This document shows positions 23,877 through 35,498 of a stretch of 64,000 bases of DNA, piece by piece. The translations under genes were made by a program, and so were the position numbers. Origin of the DNA: Atherix ibis (taxonomy: Eukaryota; Arthropoda; Insecta; Diptera; Athericidae); contig OY282606.1 in the NCBI GenBank assembly GCA_958298945.1, forward strand, positions 52,899,920 to 52,963,919, in the 5' to 3' direction. The notes beneath the pieces were generated by a model. It worked only from the letters and a program-made list of their open reading frames with translations. It did not search any database and was not told the DNA's origin. How positions within the stretch are numbered: position 1 is the stretch's first letter; each line of letters starts with the position of its first letter.

Positions 23877-24975
23877 CTAATAATTCACCAAAACAAACAA
23901 AAAATGGCGATAGTAACTATAAGTTGTCATAGTAGTGAAAATGGTGAAATATCTAGGCCATTGTCTCTTAAGTCTCCGATGAGTGTTTCCAGGGAGGGTA
24001 GTACAAGGCAATCGTCTCACAACTGGATTATGATGATAGGGTAAACGGATGTGAAATTTTTGAGAGCGGAAAATGCAAAGGTTCTGAACAAAGGGAATAT
24101 TTAGATCACGATGTATTACGTTGTTACGAACATAAAACGGGGCATCAACAATTTTACGGAGGATCATGGATTGTAAGGCCTGAACGCGATAGGAATTGGA
24201 ACGTTTCGTTGAACCCCAAAGTTAAATTGCATATGTTCAAACTGGTTTTATAATTGTATTGTAGATTAAAAGTTTACTTTCGATTGTTAGTATCGAGCGT
24301 TTGTCCAGTAGTCTAAGAAGTTGTAGGTAAAGTCTAGTGGCTTCAAGTTTTTTTAGTCTAGTATGTAGGTTTCATGTTAATCTCTTGTTCAGGTGAAGTC
24401 CCAAATAACGTACTTTATCATATTGTGGAATCATATTGGGTAAAGTCCCAAATAACGCACTTTATCATATTGTGGAATCAGACGTAGGTTTTCCTTGACA
24501 AAGTGTGAAAGTAATGTGAACACTCTCCATCTCTTAAACCAAGATTGAAGGTTGTGGATATGGTATTGTAAATTATTGGCAGCTATGTCAGAATTTGTGG
24601 ATATGGCCGTATCGTCTGCATAGTATTAGGATCAGATGGGATATCATGAGTAGAAATATTATATAAAATGGGACCAAGGATACTTACTTGTGGGACTCCG
24701 GCTAGAATAGGATATATATATCCGCGGATTCTGAGTTAATTGCAACTTGGAAATGACGTTGGGAGAGATATGAATTTATGATAAGGTAGTATGTTGAAGG
24801 AGGAGTCCAGGATGCCACACACAATCAAAAGCTTGGGAGATATCTAAAAATACTCCTGGGCAATACTCTTTCCTGTCAAAAGAGGATGCAATGTGATCAA
24901 CAATGCGATGGTATTGCTCGATAGTGGAGTGTTCAGATTGGCAGTCAATTGGTGATATTTATATTTACTACTGTG
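23877..24975 (-). mobile_element. LINE relic (Jockey-like): RT and C-terminal region
   Basis: Reading minus from 24960: HSTIEQYHRIVDHIASSF, then FLDISQAFDCVW (RT block A with its catalytic Asp, about 24845-24810), HFQVAINSES, AGVPQ-SILGPILYNIS (24700-24650, PQGS block), then after decay LWGSTKRSN (24215-24190) and the C-terminal RKIVDAPFYVRNNVIHRDL (24160-24105). Stops and a 47-bp tandem duplication (24396-24480) lie between. It is the longest LINE relic in the window. The 3-prime end is near 23877. Confidence 0.75.
24396..24480. repeat. 47-bp direct tandem duplication
   Basis: AAGTCCCAAATAACG-ACTTTATCATATTGTGGAATCA occurs twice with a 47-bp period and one visible mismatch. It lies inside the LINE relic and is absent from LINE coding logic, so it is a later duplication. 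Confidence 0.85.
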
Positions 24976-26538
24976 CAGAATCAATCGATTGCTATGTCAT
25001 CTGTCAAAATACATATGATTATGCGGCTTAAGTGTAAAGTTGGTTGTGAAAAAATTCATTTAAGTCCTCTGTTGGGAAACAACGAAATTACTTTCTTAAC
25101 AACCCAATATTTATAAATACTTTAGTTGACAATTTAGGTATGATACTTTAGTATAGAGTTTTTTTCTCAAAATTTTTAATATGGTACAATTATATGGTAT
25201 AACAAATAAAATTTTGATTTCCGAAATTCATCAGGTAATGGCGTCAGGTAAATACAATACCATCGATCTACGTGCGTGCGAATCTACATATCTGTTGGCA
25301 GAGGCGAAATCGTTGGGAATATTTTCTATTTTCTAGATTTTTAAATTTACTCGTATTTATTTTTTTATTTATCTATTTATGTATCTATTCATACATTGTA
25401 CGAGCATCTCTACTTATTTTCTGTTTTATTAAAAAGCATAGTCTGAAACGAATTGATTTTTTGTTGCTGTTAGTAGATTGCAAATTTTTTTATAGATTTT
25501 CTGTGAAATTAAAAAGAGAAAAAGTGGACCATTCGCATATTAGTTAGTAGATGAAAATCTTATATTTATTTTCCAAAAATTTACTAACCCATGAGTAAAT
25601 CGGTACCATATACACATGCATGGGTAGTGGTTATTTATATAATAATGTACATTTGTATTCGTATGCATTTATTCCTCACGCTATGAGAGGTATCAGAATA
25701 TTTTCTATGTACTTTTTCTATGAATATAAATAAGCTAAGTACCTACATACACATATATACGTACTTAAATTTGCCTGTACATTCACCAAAAAAACCACTT
25801 TTTGTTTTTTTTATGAGTATGCCCGTAAATGATGATCTTGCAATATCACTCGATGAGTATAGGCAGCTTAGATTCGGGCATGTTTCGCATGAATGTACAC
25901 TGAAATATGGTAGATACTATAGTCATCGAGTTAATTTTTCCTAAATTTCGTAAAAAATTATATGCTTTATTATAAACTATTTAACTTTACATTATTTATT
26001 TACATACGAGTATACATATACACAATATTGCCAAAAGCCATTATTTGCAATAAAAAATTACATAAATTTTCTTATTTTTGCTGTCAAATTTTATTTTTTA
26101 TTATATTTTTTTAAAATATTTAATCTTTTTGTTGCTATTCAACTTATATGTATTTATATAAAATATTTGTAATCAGGTATATAATTTATGATTGTACATG
26201 TATTAGTAAGTTAATAGTACGTGTAATGAGCTTTTGGATGAAATGAAAATTGCTGAAATATGTTTTAATTTAATAAATCAAAATCCAACAGAGAACCGAA
26301 ATTACTGATTTGGTAAATTTTACATGTGCTCGTAATTATCGAAATTATGAATTTTTACCAACAATAAAAAAAGAATATTGTTTTTTTTCCAATAATTTTA
26401 ATAATACTCTATATTGTCTTTGATATTTTTGTTTCAAGGTGAATTAAAAATTACGATTGAAAATTTTAGATAAACAATTATCCAATTTGTAATTTGGAAA
26501 GTATGTGTATAACCCTATTATTTGACGGCTCTAAAATA
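24976..26538. other. Intergenic, no gene seen
   Basis: AT-rich with TACTCGTA/TACGAGTA octamers at 25349 and 26005. ORFs at 25272-25547 and 25720-25944 show no family features. Confidence 0.55.
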
Positions 26539-26658
26539 TACGAGGTCTGTTCAAAAAGTATCACGAATTTTGAATTTCGGCTGGTTACGTATATTAGACT
26601 TTTGATTTTTTGTGGCGTTATGTTGGTACTCATGTCTCTCACTTATGGCGACAAGGCC
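26539..26658 (+). mobile_element. Mariner family A, solo 5-prime end
   Basis: About 115 bp of the 5-prime terminus, from TACGAGGTCTGTTCAAAAAG through the TGTGGCGTTATGTTGGTACT block to ACTTATGGCGACAAG, then it breaks off. No transposase follows. Confidence 0.85.
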
Positions 26659-27011
26659 AAGAGTTGGATGATTTTTTATTTTTGTTATTATTGTTGGGCT
26701 CGGGAAATCTTGTGATTCTAAGTCAAAAGTTACATCGTGCAAGCCAGCCGATTGAAAATAAAAGCCATTGGTTTTATTGACAAATTTTATTCTGATTCAA
26801 TAGTCAATTAACTTATAATATTTTTATAGACAATTGATTATAATCCATCGATAACAGAAAGATATTTTCTCCATCAGCAATATTATTCGACAAAAGCGAT
26901 TTTTCAGTAAATATTTGACAATGCAGCATAAATAAATTAGGACATTCTTTCGTAATTCCAATATTCTGCATATTCGTGCACTCATATGGACTTCTAAGAA
27001 ATCATTATATG
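26659..27011. other. Intergenic, no gene seen
   Basis: About 350 bp of AT-rich sequence without assignable content. Confidence 0.5.
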
Positions 27012-27796
27012 TACGAAGTCTGTTAAAAATGTATCACGAATTTTGAATTTCCGCGAGTTTCGTATATTCGATTTTCGACCATTTTGAATGTTCAGTTAAT
27101 TTTTGACAGCTGCTTTGCTTGTACGTGTTTTGGCTCGTCTTCGATTTCTGCTCAATTTCGACCAAAAACAGCATCGCATTAACATTGCTAAGGAGCTGTT
27201 GGAGTCTGTGCACGACGAGCCAAATTTGCTCCAGAGGGTCAAAACTGGTCATAAACCAAAGCTCAATTATCCCAATGGAAGCTGCCGCACAAGCCAAGAC
27301 CGAAAAAAGCGCCAAGTTCGGTCGAATGTGAAGGTTTTGCTTACAGTTTGGGGCATCATGAGTTCTTGCCACAGGGTAGAATGGTCAATAAGGAATATTA
27401 CGTGGAAGTTATGCGCAAGTTGCGCGAAGTAATCCGCCAGAAACGCTCGGATTTGTGGAAGAACAAAAATTGGCTTTTGCCATTTTTGGCCAAAAACAAC
27501 ACACTAATAATGCCGCAGCCACCGTATTCCCCAGATCTGGCTCCCTGTGACTTTTTCTTGTTCCCGAAACTGAAGAGCCCCATGAACGGACAACGATATG
27601 CTATGATTGAGGAGATAAAGACGGCATCGAAGGAGGAGCTGAACAAGATCACAAAAAATGATTTTTTGAAGTGCTTCGAGGATTGGAAAAAATGTTGGCA
27701 AAAGTGTATAATACCTGGATGAATTCATATTCATGAATAAATAAATAATTTTTGAAAAAACACAAAATTCGCGATACTTTTTGAACATACCTCGTA
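27012..27796 (+). mobile_element. Mariner family A, double-deletion derivative (copy 1)
   Basis: Both termini are present and correctly oriented, but only 785 bp remain. Deletion 1 joins the 5-prime UTR (CTCGTCTTCGATTTCTG) directly to the block encoding LNFDQKQHRIN, removing the DNA-binding domain. Deletion 2 joins KNKNWLL to FLAKNNTL, removing HHDNAPAHASLLVRE and with it the second catalytic Asp. The third block PYSPDLAPCDFFLF and the C-terminus remain (plus, to about 27722). The same two junctions occur at 41217-42124. Confidence 0.9.
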
Positions 27797-27869
27797 TATA
27801 TCACTACCAGTTACATTTATTTATTTAGATTAAAGTTTGCCATTTTATGTGACGAATTATACAACATTT

Positions 27870-28440
27870 TTTTCAGTGATGATACTCATTTCTCAGTCGG
27901 GGCGGAATTGTCAATAAGCAAAGTTGCTTTATATGGGACTCTGAAAACTGACAAGTGACTATGGAGAAGCCATTGTATCCGGGGAAAAAGACCATATTTC
28001 TAAGAAAATGAAGAAAGAAAGAACGTTACCGACAATTCTGAACGCTATAGCCTTATGATTTTTGCCATGAGAAACTTGAAGATTTTAATCTGAACTATAT
28101 GTGATTTCAACAGAACGGCACCACAAGCCATACAACAAAACAAATGTTGGCTTTATTATGCGAAAAGTATCCAGAACCCGTAATTTTTAAGATTTCATGA
28201 TATTAGTTGGATATCCAAGATCGTGCGATTTGACGCTGTTGGAGTTTTTCTTATGAGGTTATGCAAAAGAGATAACATTAAACTTTAGAATATTTAAAAA
28301 CCAATATCCTTCAAATAATGACCAAAATTACAGTCAGAAATATGTGAAAAACTCATTAACAATTACCACAATTAATTACTACAAGAAGTCTCATTGCGCC
28401 AATTTCAAACATAATTCTGAATTTTTAGTGTGTTTTATTT
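27870..28440 (+). mobile_element. DD41D mariner-like relic, strongly decayed
   Basis: Frames patchily read FSDDTHFSVG (compare FSDEAHFWL at 39.76 kb), then QQNGTTSHTTKQMLALLCEKYP (28113-28178; the catalytic Asp of WFQQDG is now Asn), then RSCDLTLLEFFL-GYAKEI and LKTNILQIMTKITVRNM. The order and spacing follow the DD41D family. Many frame changes. Confidence 0.5.
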
Positions 28441-29559
28441 AATTTTACTTTCCGAACCATAAATTAGATAAGCCTTTACTGTTCCAGCCTCTTACTTCCA
28501 TGTAAATTGGATTTTCATTTAATTCGCCTATAAATGGTAATGAAATTCATTACAATTAACTCAGTTCCATGCGGATATTGTAGTTAACTATTTTCTGAAT
28601 ATTTTTTTTTTTTTGAACATACAAAATTTGAGTTCTTTTCTATAAAAAATCTCCGAATAGATTGTAATGCCTGATAAAAAGAGCATAAAATTAAGGGAAA
28701 TTTTCTTCGTAGGCACCATAAAATAAATATTCCCGCAAACTATCCTTGTAGTAGAAATATTTCCTGATGTTATTTTTGAGTTGCTTTCCTACCTTAGATC
28801 ACAGGTAAAATACGATAACGGAACGTGTGTAGACGGAAATCCACATATGGTTTTTGGTAGTTAATATATAGTACTTCTTTTAAGTAAGTTCTTATCATTG
28901 CGTTCAAATGTTCTCAGCAATAAAGTAAAATTACTGATAACCTTTTCTAAGTAAGTCATTGTCATTAAGTATTTTTCGGAAAGTGGGATTTTTATCAAAA
29001 GTCACTGCAATATTTTCGTATAATTCGGAGAGAGAATACGTCGGGATCTAATTACTAGTGAAATCATAAAGCGATATCAGGATCCATCCAATCAACTGCT
29101 TATTGTTTTTTTAATTTATGAATTAAAATAAGTGCTCGATAGAGATTTCTGACGAGCTTCATAAGCTTTTAATGACACGATTCGGCATATATTTGCAAGT
29201 AAATACTTTTTTTTTTAAAATTTATATAATATATTTTATACTTAAAGGTCAATATTTTGCCTTAAAATCATCGATACTTCTCTAGATCATGAGATCTACT
29301 CTAACCTAAATTTCTTAAACTTAGAATATCTCGCGGTCATTTTCTTTAAGGTCTAGCTATGTTTTCAGACAGGGTAAGTGAGGTCAATTCTCTTACAAGG
29401 GGACTGTTATGGAATGACAGTTGAGTATAATTTTTGTTGTAATGACTAACAGAAATTAGTTTTACTAACGAAAGGAACATTAAGGTCGTAACATAATGGA
29501 TCTCACTATTAGGCACATAATAAAAAGCAGTGACGATTTTTCAGAGGATTTTTGATTTA
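28441..29559. other. Intergenic, no gene seen
   Basis: AT-rich with no coding or repeat content that I can assign. Confidence 0.55.
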
Positions 29560-29960
29560 AGGGATTGGAATGCTTAGTAGAACCCCAGAGTTCAACTCCG
29601 TGTGTTCAGATCGGTCTTAAAATTCGATATTATCCACTCAGAAAGCAGTCATAGTTTTGGGATTAGTTGGGATGTCAAAGGTATATATATTGTATAGGAG
29701 TATATCAAGGATACTGCCTGTAGGGTCACCTATGATAGGGGATATTTGAGAATAATCAGTATTAACTGTAATTTAAAAAGGCCGTTAGACAAGATTTGAT
29801 TTTAAAAGACGGAAGCATGTGGAAGGAAGGAAGCTCTTCCGTTTTCAGAGCAGGTGCCATACTCGATCAAAGACAGGTGTGATTCCTATATACCTAGGAA
29901 CATGCCTGGATAATACTCTTTTTGCTCAAGAGAGACAAAGCCAATATGAATTCATAAAAT
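29560..29960 (-). mobile_element. LINE RT fragment (Jockey-like), decayed
   Basis: The minus strand gives GDPTGSILDILLYNIYTFDIP (29732-29670), clearly the PQGS-LGPILYNIYT block after decay, followed after a short deletion by THGVELWGSTKHSN (29610-29570), the conserved YGIQLWG block. It has the same lineage and order as the 24-kb relic. Confidence 0.6.
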
Positions 29961-30010
29961 CTCTGTGAAAATTTTTAATGGCACTTATTTTTTTATATCA
30001 AATCCAAATA

Positions 30011-31457
30011 TACGAGGTCTGTTCAAAAAGTATTGCAAATTTTGAAATTCCGCGGGTTACGTATATTAGATTTTCGATTTTTTTGTGGCGTTATGTTGGA
30101 CAAGTTCGGCCATTTTGAATGTTCCGTTAATTTTTTAAAGCTGCTTTGCTTGCATGTGTTTTGGCTCGTCTTCGTCTTTTTGTCCATTTTGTGTGAAAAA
30201 CAAAATTAATTTCGCGGACGCATTACGAATATTGCCTTTGGCATATGGTGATGCTACCTTGGACCGAAGCAACGTTTATCAGTGATACAAAATGTTCTCA
30301 GAGGGTCGAGAAGATGTGAACGACGAAAAGCGTGCCGGACGTCCGAGCACGTCAACAACAGACGCAAACATTGATGAAGTGAAGAAACTAGTATTGGCTA
30401 ATCGTCGAATCACCGTTAGAGAAGTTGCTGAGAACTTAAACATATTGATTGGCTCGTGCCATTCGACTTTTACCAACGATTTGGTTGTGAGATGGGTCGC
30501 CGTGAAATTCGTACCAAAATTGCTCAATTTCGACCAAAAACAGCATCGCATTAATCGGACTCTGTCTACGACGACCCAAATTTGCTCCAGAGGATTATAA
30601 CTGATGACGAATCACGGGTTTATGGTTATAACGTGGAAACCAAAGCTCAATCATCCAAACCAAAGCTCAATGCTGCCGCACAAGCCAAGACCGAAAAAAG
30701 CGCGCCAAGTTCGGTCGAATGTGAAGGTTTTGCTTACAGTTTTCTTCGATTGCAGGGGCGTGGTGCATCTTGCCACAGGGTAGAACGATCAATAAGGAAT
30801 ATTTCCTGCAAGTTATACGCAAGTTGCGCGAAGCAATCCGCCAGAAACGACCGGATTTGTGGAAGAACAAAAATTGGCTTTTGCATCATGATAAAGTCAT
30901 TGCTTGTGCGCGAATTTTTGACCAATAGCAATTCATCATTTTGACCAATAGCATCATGAGTTCTTGCTACAGGGTAGAACGGTCAATAAGGAATATTACC
31001 TGCAAGTTATGCGCAAGTTGCGAGAAGCAATCTGCCAGAAACGCCCGGATTTGTCGAAGAACAAAAATTGGCTTTTGCACCATGATAACGCCCCTGCTCA
31101 TGCATCGTTGCTTGTTTGCGAATTTTTGGCTAAAAACAATACACTAATAATGCCGCAGCCACCGTATTCCCCAGATCTGGCCCCTTGTGACTTTTTCTTG
31201 TTCCCGAAACTGGAGAGCCCCATGAAAGGACGACGCTACGCTACGATTGAGAAGATAAAGACGACATCGAAGGAGGAGCTGAACAAGATCATAAAAAATG
31301 ATTTTTTGAAGTGCTTCAAGGATTTGAAAAAACGTTGGCATAAGTGTATAATATCTGGTGGGTATCACTTTGAAGGGAACAAAAAAGATATTCATGAATA
31401 AATAAATAATTTTTTTAAAAACACAAAATTCGCGATACTTTTTGAACAGACCTCGTA
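30011..31457 (+). mobile_element. Mariner family A with internal duplication
   Basis: Terminal repeats are complete at both ends, and the element is 1447 bp, longer than the 1334-bp reference. The extra length is explained by a segment of about 130 bp, encoding RTVNKEYYLQVMRKLREA through KNKNWLLH, that occurs twice (30765-30895 and 30955-31085). The two copies are separated by a short filler with repeated TTTTGACCAATAGCA. Transposase fragments: HTH2 and linker (30292-30600), catalytic domain (30964-31401, with HHDNAPAHASLL and YSPDLAPCDFFLF). Coding is broken by the duplication, by a frame loss at 30560 and by others. Confidence 0.9.
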
Positions 31458-32229
31458 TACATAATTGTACCCATATTTAACCATCTATTAAGAATAATAA
31501 CGTTATTATGACTTATCACAGCATATAAAAATAACAGTTTTATATGAAATATTATTACAAATACTCTAGCCGAAGCTATCAGCGTAATTTATGTAAATTA
31601 TTCAAATGATCTTGAAAATTAATATAACAAATTCGACCAAATATTTATTCGTGTTTAAATGACAAACAAACAGAAAAAATGCATAATTGCGTGCTTTCTA
31701 TGAATATAAATGAGCATTTATTGCCAATAATAATAAATATTCGACTAAAAATAAAAATCCACGTGTGATACGTACGGAAATAAAAATATTTACAAATACT
31801 TTGGTTTTTTGTTGTGATTAATTCGGTTACTGTACTATCCAGTTAATCTCGATGTTATGGAAATGAATTCAGTTGAACGAGATATTCATAAAAATACTTG
31901 ATGACCTTGTTCAGTTCTTATTTTAAATACACTGTTTTTTCACTGTTAGAGTTTAATTTCGTATTAGAATGTTGTCAGTATTAATTTGCATTTCATTTAT
32001 GTGTACTTATTTTAAAAAAAATTAAATAGTTGTTCTTTTTTTAGTGCAGTTTTTTAATTTTTTGGTGAACATGAAAAAGTTGAAGTTTTTTAAAATACAT
32101 ATAATACTAGTTATAATAAATATAAAAAGCTCATTGTCTCATCCATACAGACAATCTTCCTGTTTTAAAAGCAATCAATAACATCAAAGTTACTACTGAA
32201 TAAGACACTAGTTTTGTAAGTGCTTATGT
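31458..32229. other. Intergenic, no gene seen
   Basis: AT-rich, nothing assignable. Confidence 0.55.
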
Positions 32230-32380
32230 CTTCACTGGAAACTTTGGTTCGCAGCAAAAACCATTGCGAACTCTTGTACGCGTTCAGGAGGAGGATCCTT
32301 TAAGTATTTTTGGCTCCTTATAGGAGAAGCCTATTTAATGTTGAAACTTTATTTATGAATAAAATTATGCTGGGATAGAT
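32230..32380 (+). mobile_element. LINE C-terminal fragment, sister of the 11.4-kb piece
   Basis: A short stretch with AAAAACCATTGCGAACTCTTG in common with 11.41 kb; frames suggest KPLRTL and RRRILRVF-like sequence of an RTE-type LINE tail. Weak. Confidence 0.25.
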
Positions 32381-32754
32381 TTAATCCGTGTGAATGGGGA
32401 TCCAGAAACATTACAGTAACTCCATTTATAGTCGGTGTTAACCAGGATGCCAAAAACATACTGAAAGTATCAAACTGGAAGAGTGCGACGCGAATCCGGG
32501 ACGTCTGGAGTTCTTTGATTTAACCGGTCTGGACCGGACTCCCGTTGATGATGAAAAATTCTGTTATAAAAGGAGGACCAAACTTCACTGGATTCCCTTA
32601 CAAATTCTAATAAATCGACGAAAATTTGCCATAACTTGTTTCTAATATTCAAATAAGACGCTGTCGAGCATTGCAGTAGAACTGTATTTGGAAAGAAAAC
32701 AAACTTCATACTTAGAAAGGTATGTCTTTCTTTCTAAGCTTTCACATACAACCT

Positions 32755-32990
32755 ATAATTAGGTAGATCCCATTTTATGAGGTTAACTAGAGTTCGTGTT
32801 GGGCATTACCGACTAACAAAAGACCACTGGCTATCAAAACGAGCACCACCTACTAGTTGTAAGTTCTGTGGAGAATTTGTCAACACACCAAAGTTTTTCT
32901 ACAGTCTCATGGATTAGGAAATTTATATTATCAACTTTTATCCCAACAGAATACTAAGCGCTAAAAGAGTTAGTTTTAAGGAATTTTATT
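32755..32990 (+). mobile_element. LINE RNase H tail fragment
   Basis: The plus strand reads LTRVRVGHYRLTKDHWLSKR (32780-32840) then CKFCGEFVNTPKFFYSL, corresponding to the conserved TRLRIGHTRLTH-LL...P-C--C zinc segment at the end of Jockey/R1-type LINE ORF2. It is truncated on both sides. Confidence 0.6.
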
Positions 32991-33119
32991 TTAATTAGTA
33001 TTAAGTAAATCTTTAAATTTATATAATTTCTTTAAAAATTGGTGTATTTAAAATTCTTCCTTTTTTCTATATAAAGAGTATCTTGACAATGTTTGCGTTA
33101 ATCTGTATAATAATTCCAA

Positions 33120-34410
33120 ATCCTTTTTTAAATTTATGAATATGAAGAGGAAGATTGATAATTACCACGTGTGGTTTTAAACCTATCGAAAATGAATTCA
33201 TCCATATGCCGAATTTTCCTATCTCCCGTAAATTTATACCTCAAATAACCCAAGATCTTATCTTGTGCAGCATCAATGACCTTAAATTTGATTTTTCTTA
33301 TGGTCCAGATAGTATCCCTCCTAAAAAAAATCAATTAATAATGTTAAATTTCCTAACTAATGGAAAAGTTGATCTACTCGTAGTTTATCAAGCAGCGTAG
33401 AAGCTTAATTTCATTGCGCCAGAACTGTTTTCTGGCTTTCAGATCAACAACAACTAACCTCCTTACTTTTACTTCTAACATATTATTTGCAAACTTTTTT
33501 AATTGTATGCAAATTGACTGCATCGACACTGACTTTATTCAAGATTTTGATACTAAATACCTCACTTATTTTATTAAAGTGAGTGAGGTATTTAGTGTCA
33601 AAAACTATATTGGTTTGGTTTCTATTTAATGGATAGAATTTATAATATACACGTATGTTTCCGTGACTCTACATAGAGACGCATTGAAGGTCTATCTGGT
33701 ATCCCTCAGGGTAGCCATCTACTCCTTTGCTTCTTATTCTTGTAATTAATGACATTGTAAAACTAGGTAAGCTCTGTAAAATTCTGGCCAAAATATGAAT
33801 GATTTAAATCTCATACAAGAGGATTTAAACATCTTCTTTAATTGGCGTATTTCGAATGGGGTGATGTTGAACCTAGAAAAATGTTCAGTTATGACATATA
33901 GTATTCTACAGGCCTCAGCGCTCGCACTTTTAGCTACAGGTTTTCGGGAACTTATATAAAACGCGTTCAATTGGTTACCGACTTGAGGATCAAACTAAAT
34001 AAGAAACTTGTATTTATTTCCCATGCGAACTTTATTGTCTCCAAAAGTAACGCTGCTATAGACTTGGTAAAGTGATTGCCAAGGGAGCTGTCAAGTATAA
34101 CTATCTCGGTACGCTTATATTGTTTGGTCGCCTTATTATGGCATATATATTAAGCGAATTGAATCAATGCAAAACAATTTTCATTGGCTAGATTGTCTAA
34201 GACTTCCACTGTAGGTCGGCTTAGTTTCCTTAAGTTGCCTACTCTTGACAAAATACGCAAAGTTGCTGATTTGGTCGTTATTCACCTTAGATTAAAGAAT
34301 ACCTGGAATGCCTGGCCCGTACGTCAGATTTTCGTATATGTATACGCAATTTTCTGCCTGAATTATTACAGAAGCGGTGAGAAATCGTACTGCTTGCATA
34401 CATTTGTGTA
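33120..34410 (+). mobile_element. LINE reverse transcriptase relic (CR1/Jockey-like)
   Basis: An ordered set of RT landmarks across broken frames: a GPDSIPPKKNQLIM block (33305-33345), FRSTTTNLLTFTSNILF (33432-33490), IDCIDTDFIQDFD (33508-33550; block A), GIPQGSHL (33692-33715), DLNIFFNWRISNGVMLNLEKC (33820-33885), YRFSGTYIKRVQLVTDL and KSNAAIDLVK (33935-34070), and a LRLPTVGRL-type tail near 34200-34260. The YADD catalytic box cannot be found and stops are frequent. A perfect 15-bp hairpin interrupts at 33552-33596. Confidence 0.65.
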
Positions 34411-35380
34411 GATTTTTTTATATAGACATGACACTAATTGACATCAAGTTTTCATAATAAAAAGTAGTTTAATTCCAAAAGCATAATTAATATCCATTTT
34501 AACGCATTTATTTCAAATAAAAATATAATTTAAACACGACAGAAGACAACATTTATTTTTTTTCCAATCTTCTGATATTATATTTTAGATTTATTAATTA
34601 TTTGTGTAAATATCAATCAAATATCAAGCGCCTCAATTTTGTAGACTTTCGGAGAGTATAAAACACGCCATTCTCCATGAAATGGTAACATGCCGAAATG
34701 CTTGTATACTCGTACTTTTATTGACATTTAGATAATTATCGCGGAGTGAAAGTTTAAGTGTGGTTTTATTAAATTTTAAATAGTTTAGGAACAAGTTAGT
34801 ATAAATTAATACAAAGTTTGCATAAATAGTTTTATTCTTCATGACAGCAAATAGGAAGTTTTTATGTTAGAATACGAAGTGTTTCCTGAAAGGTTATTAT
34901 GCAAGTGTGTGCGTTCTTACAAATGTATTCTCGAAAAAATTTGGACAGAATTATTGTGTAGAGGCCTATCAAGTTCTTCTATAATCTAAGTTATTCACCA
35001 ACTTTTAAACTCAAAGATGTTGTTGTTAAAGTTTAAATCAAGGGTTAATTAAAATATCATCGTTTCGGTTCACTTATTTTACCATACAAGGGCATACAAA
35101 TGAAGTCTTTAATAAATTCAAGATCAACCGAGGCGAAATATCAGACCTTATCTAATGAAATCCACATTAAATATTCTAAAGGAAATTCCTTTTTAAGAAA
35201 GAGATAAAACCACATAAACATTTTTATTTCACGGGTTCGTTCCTGTTCTCTTCATTAGTAAAAAAAAACTATAATGACAAAATATGCGTCTTTCTGAATA
35301 TACTTTCTATTACCTACGAGTACCATAAAATAAGTTAAATGTCCTGTTTTGAGGAAAAAAAAATGTATCGTCACGTTACT
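34411..35380. other. Intergenic, no gene seen
   Basis: AT-rich; no gene or assignable repeat. TACTCGTA/TACGAGTA at 34704 and 35320. Confidence 0.55.
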
Positions 35381-35498
35381 TACGAGGTCTGTTAAAAAGT
35401 ATCGCGAATTTTGAATTCTGAAAAAAATCGAAAATCGAATATATGTACGTAACCCGCGGAAATTCAAAATTCGCGATACTTCTTGAACAGACCACGTA
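35381..35498. mobile_element. 118-bp palindromic MITE of mariner family A
   Basis: Both ends are the family's 5-prime terminus: left TACGAGGTCTGTTAAAAAGT...GAATTTTGAATT, right the inverse with the CGCGGAAATTCAAAATTCGC block. They are joined by about 30 bp that include TCGAAAATCGAATATA. No coding sequence remains. Confidence 0.88.
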
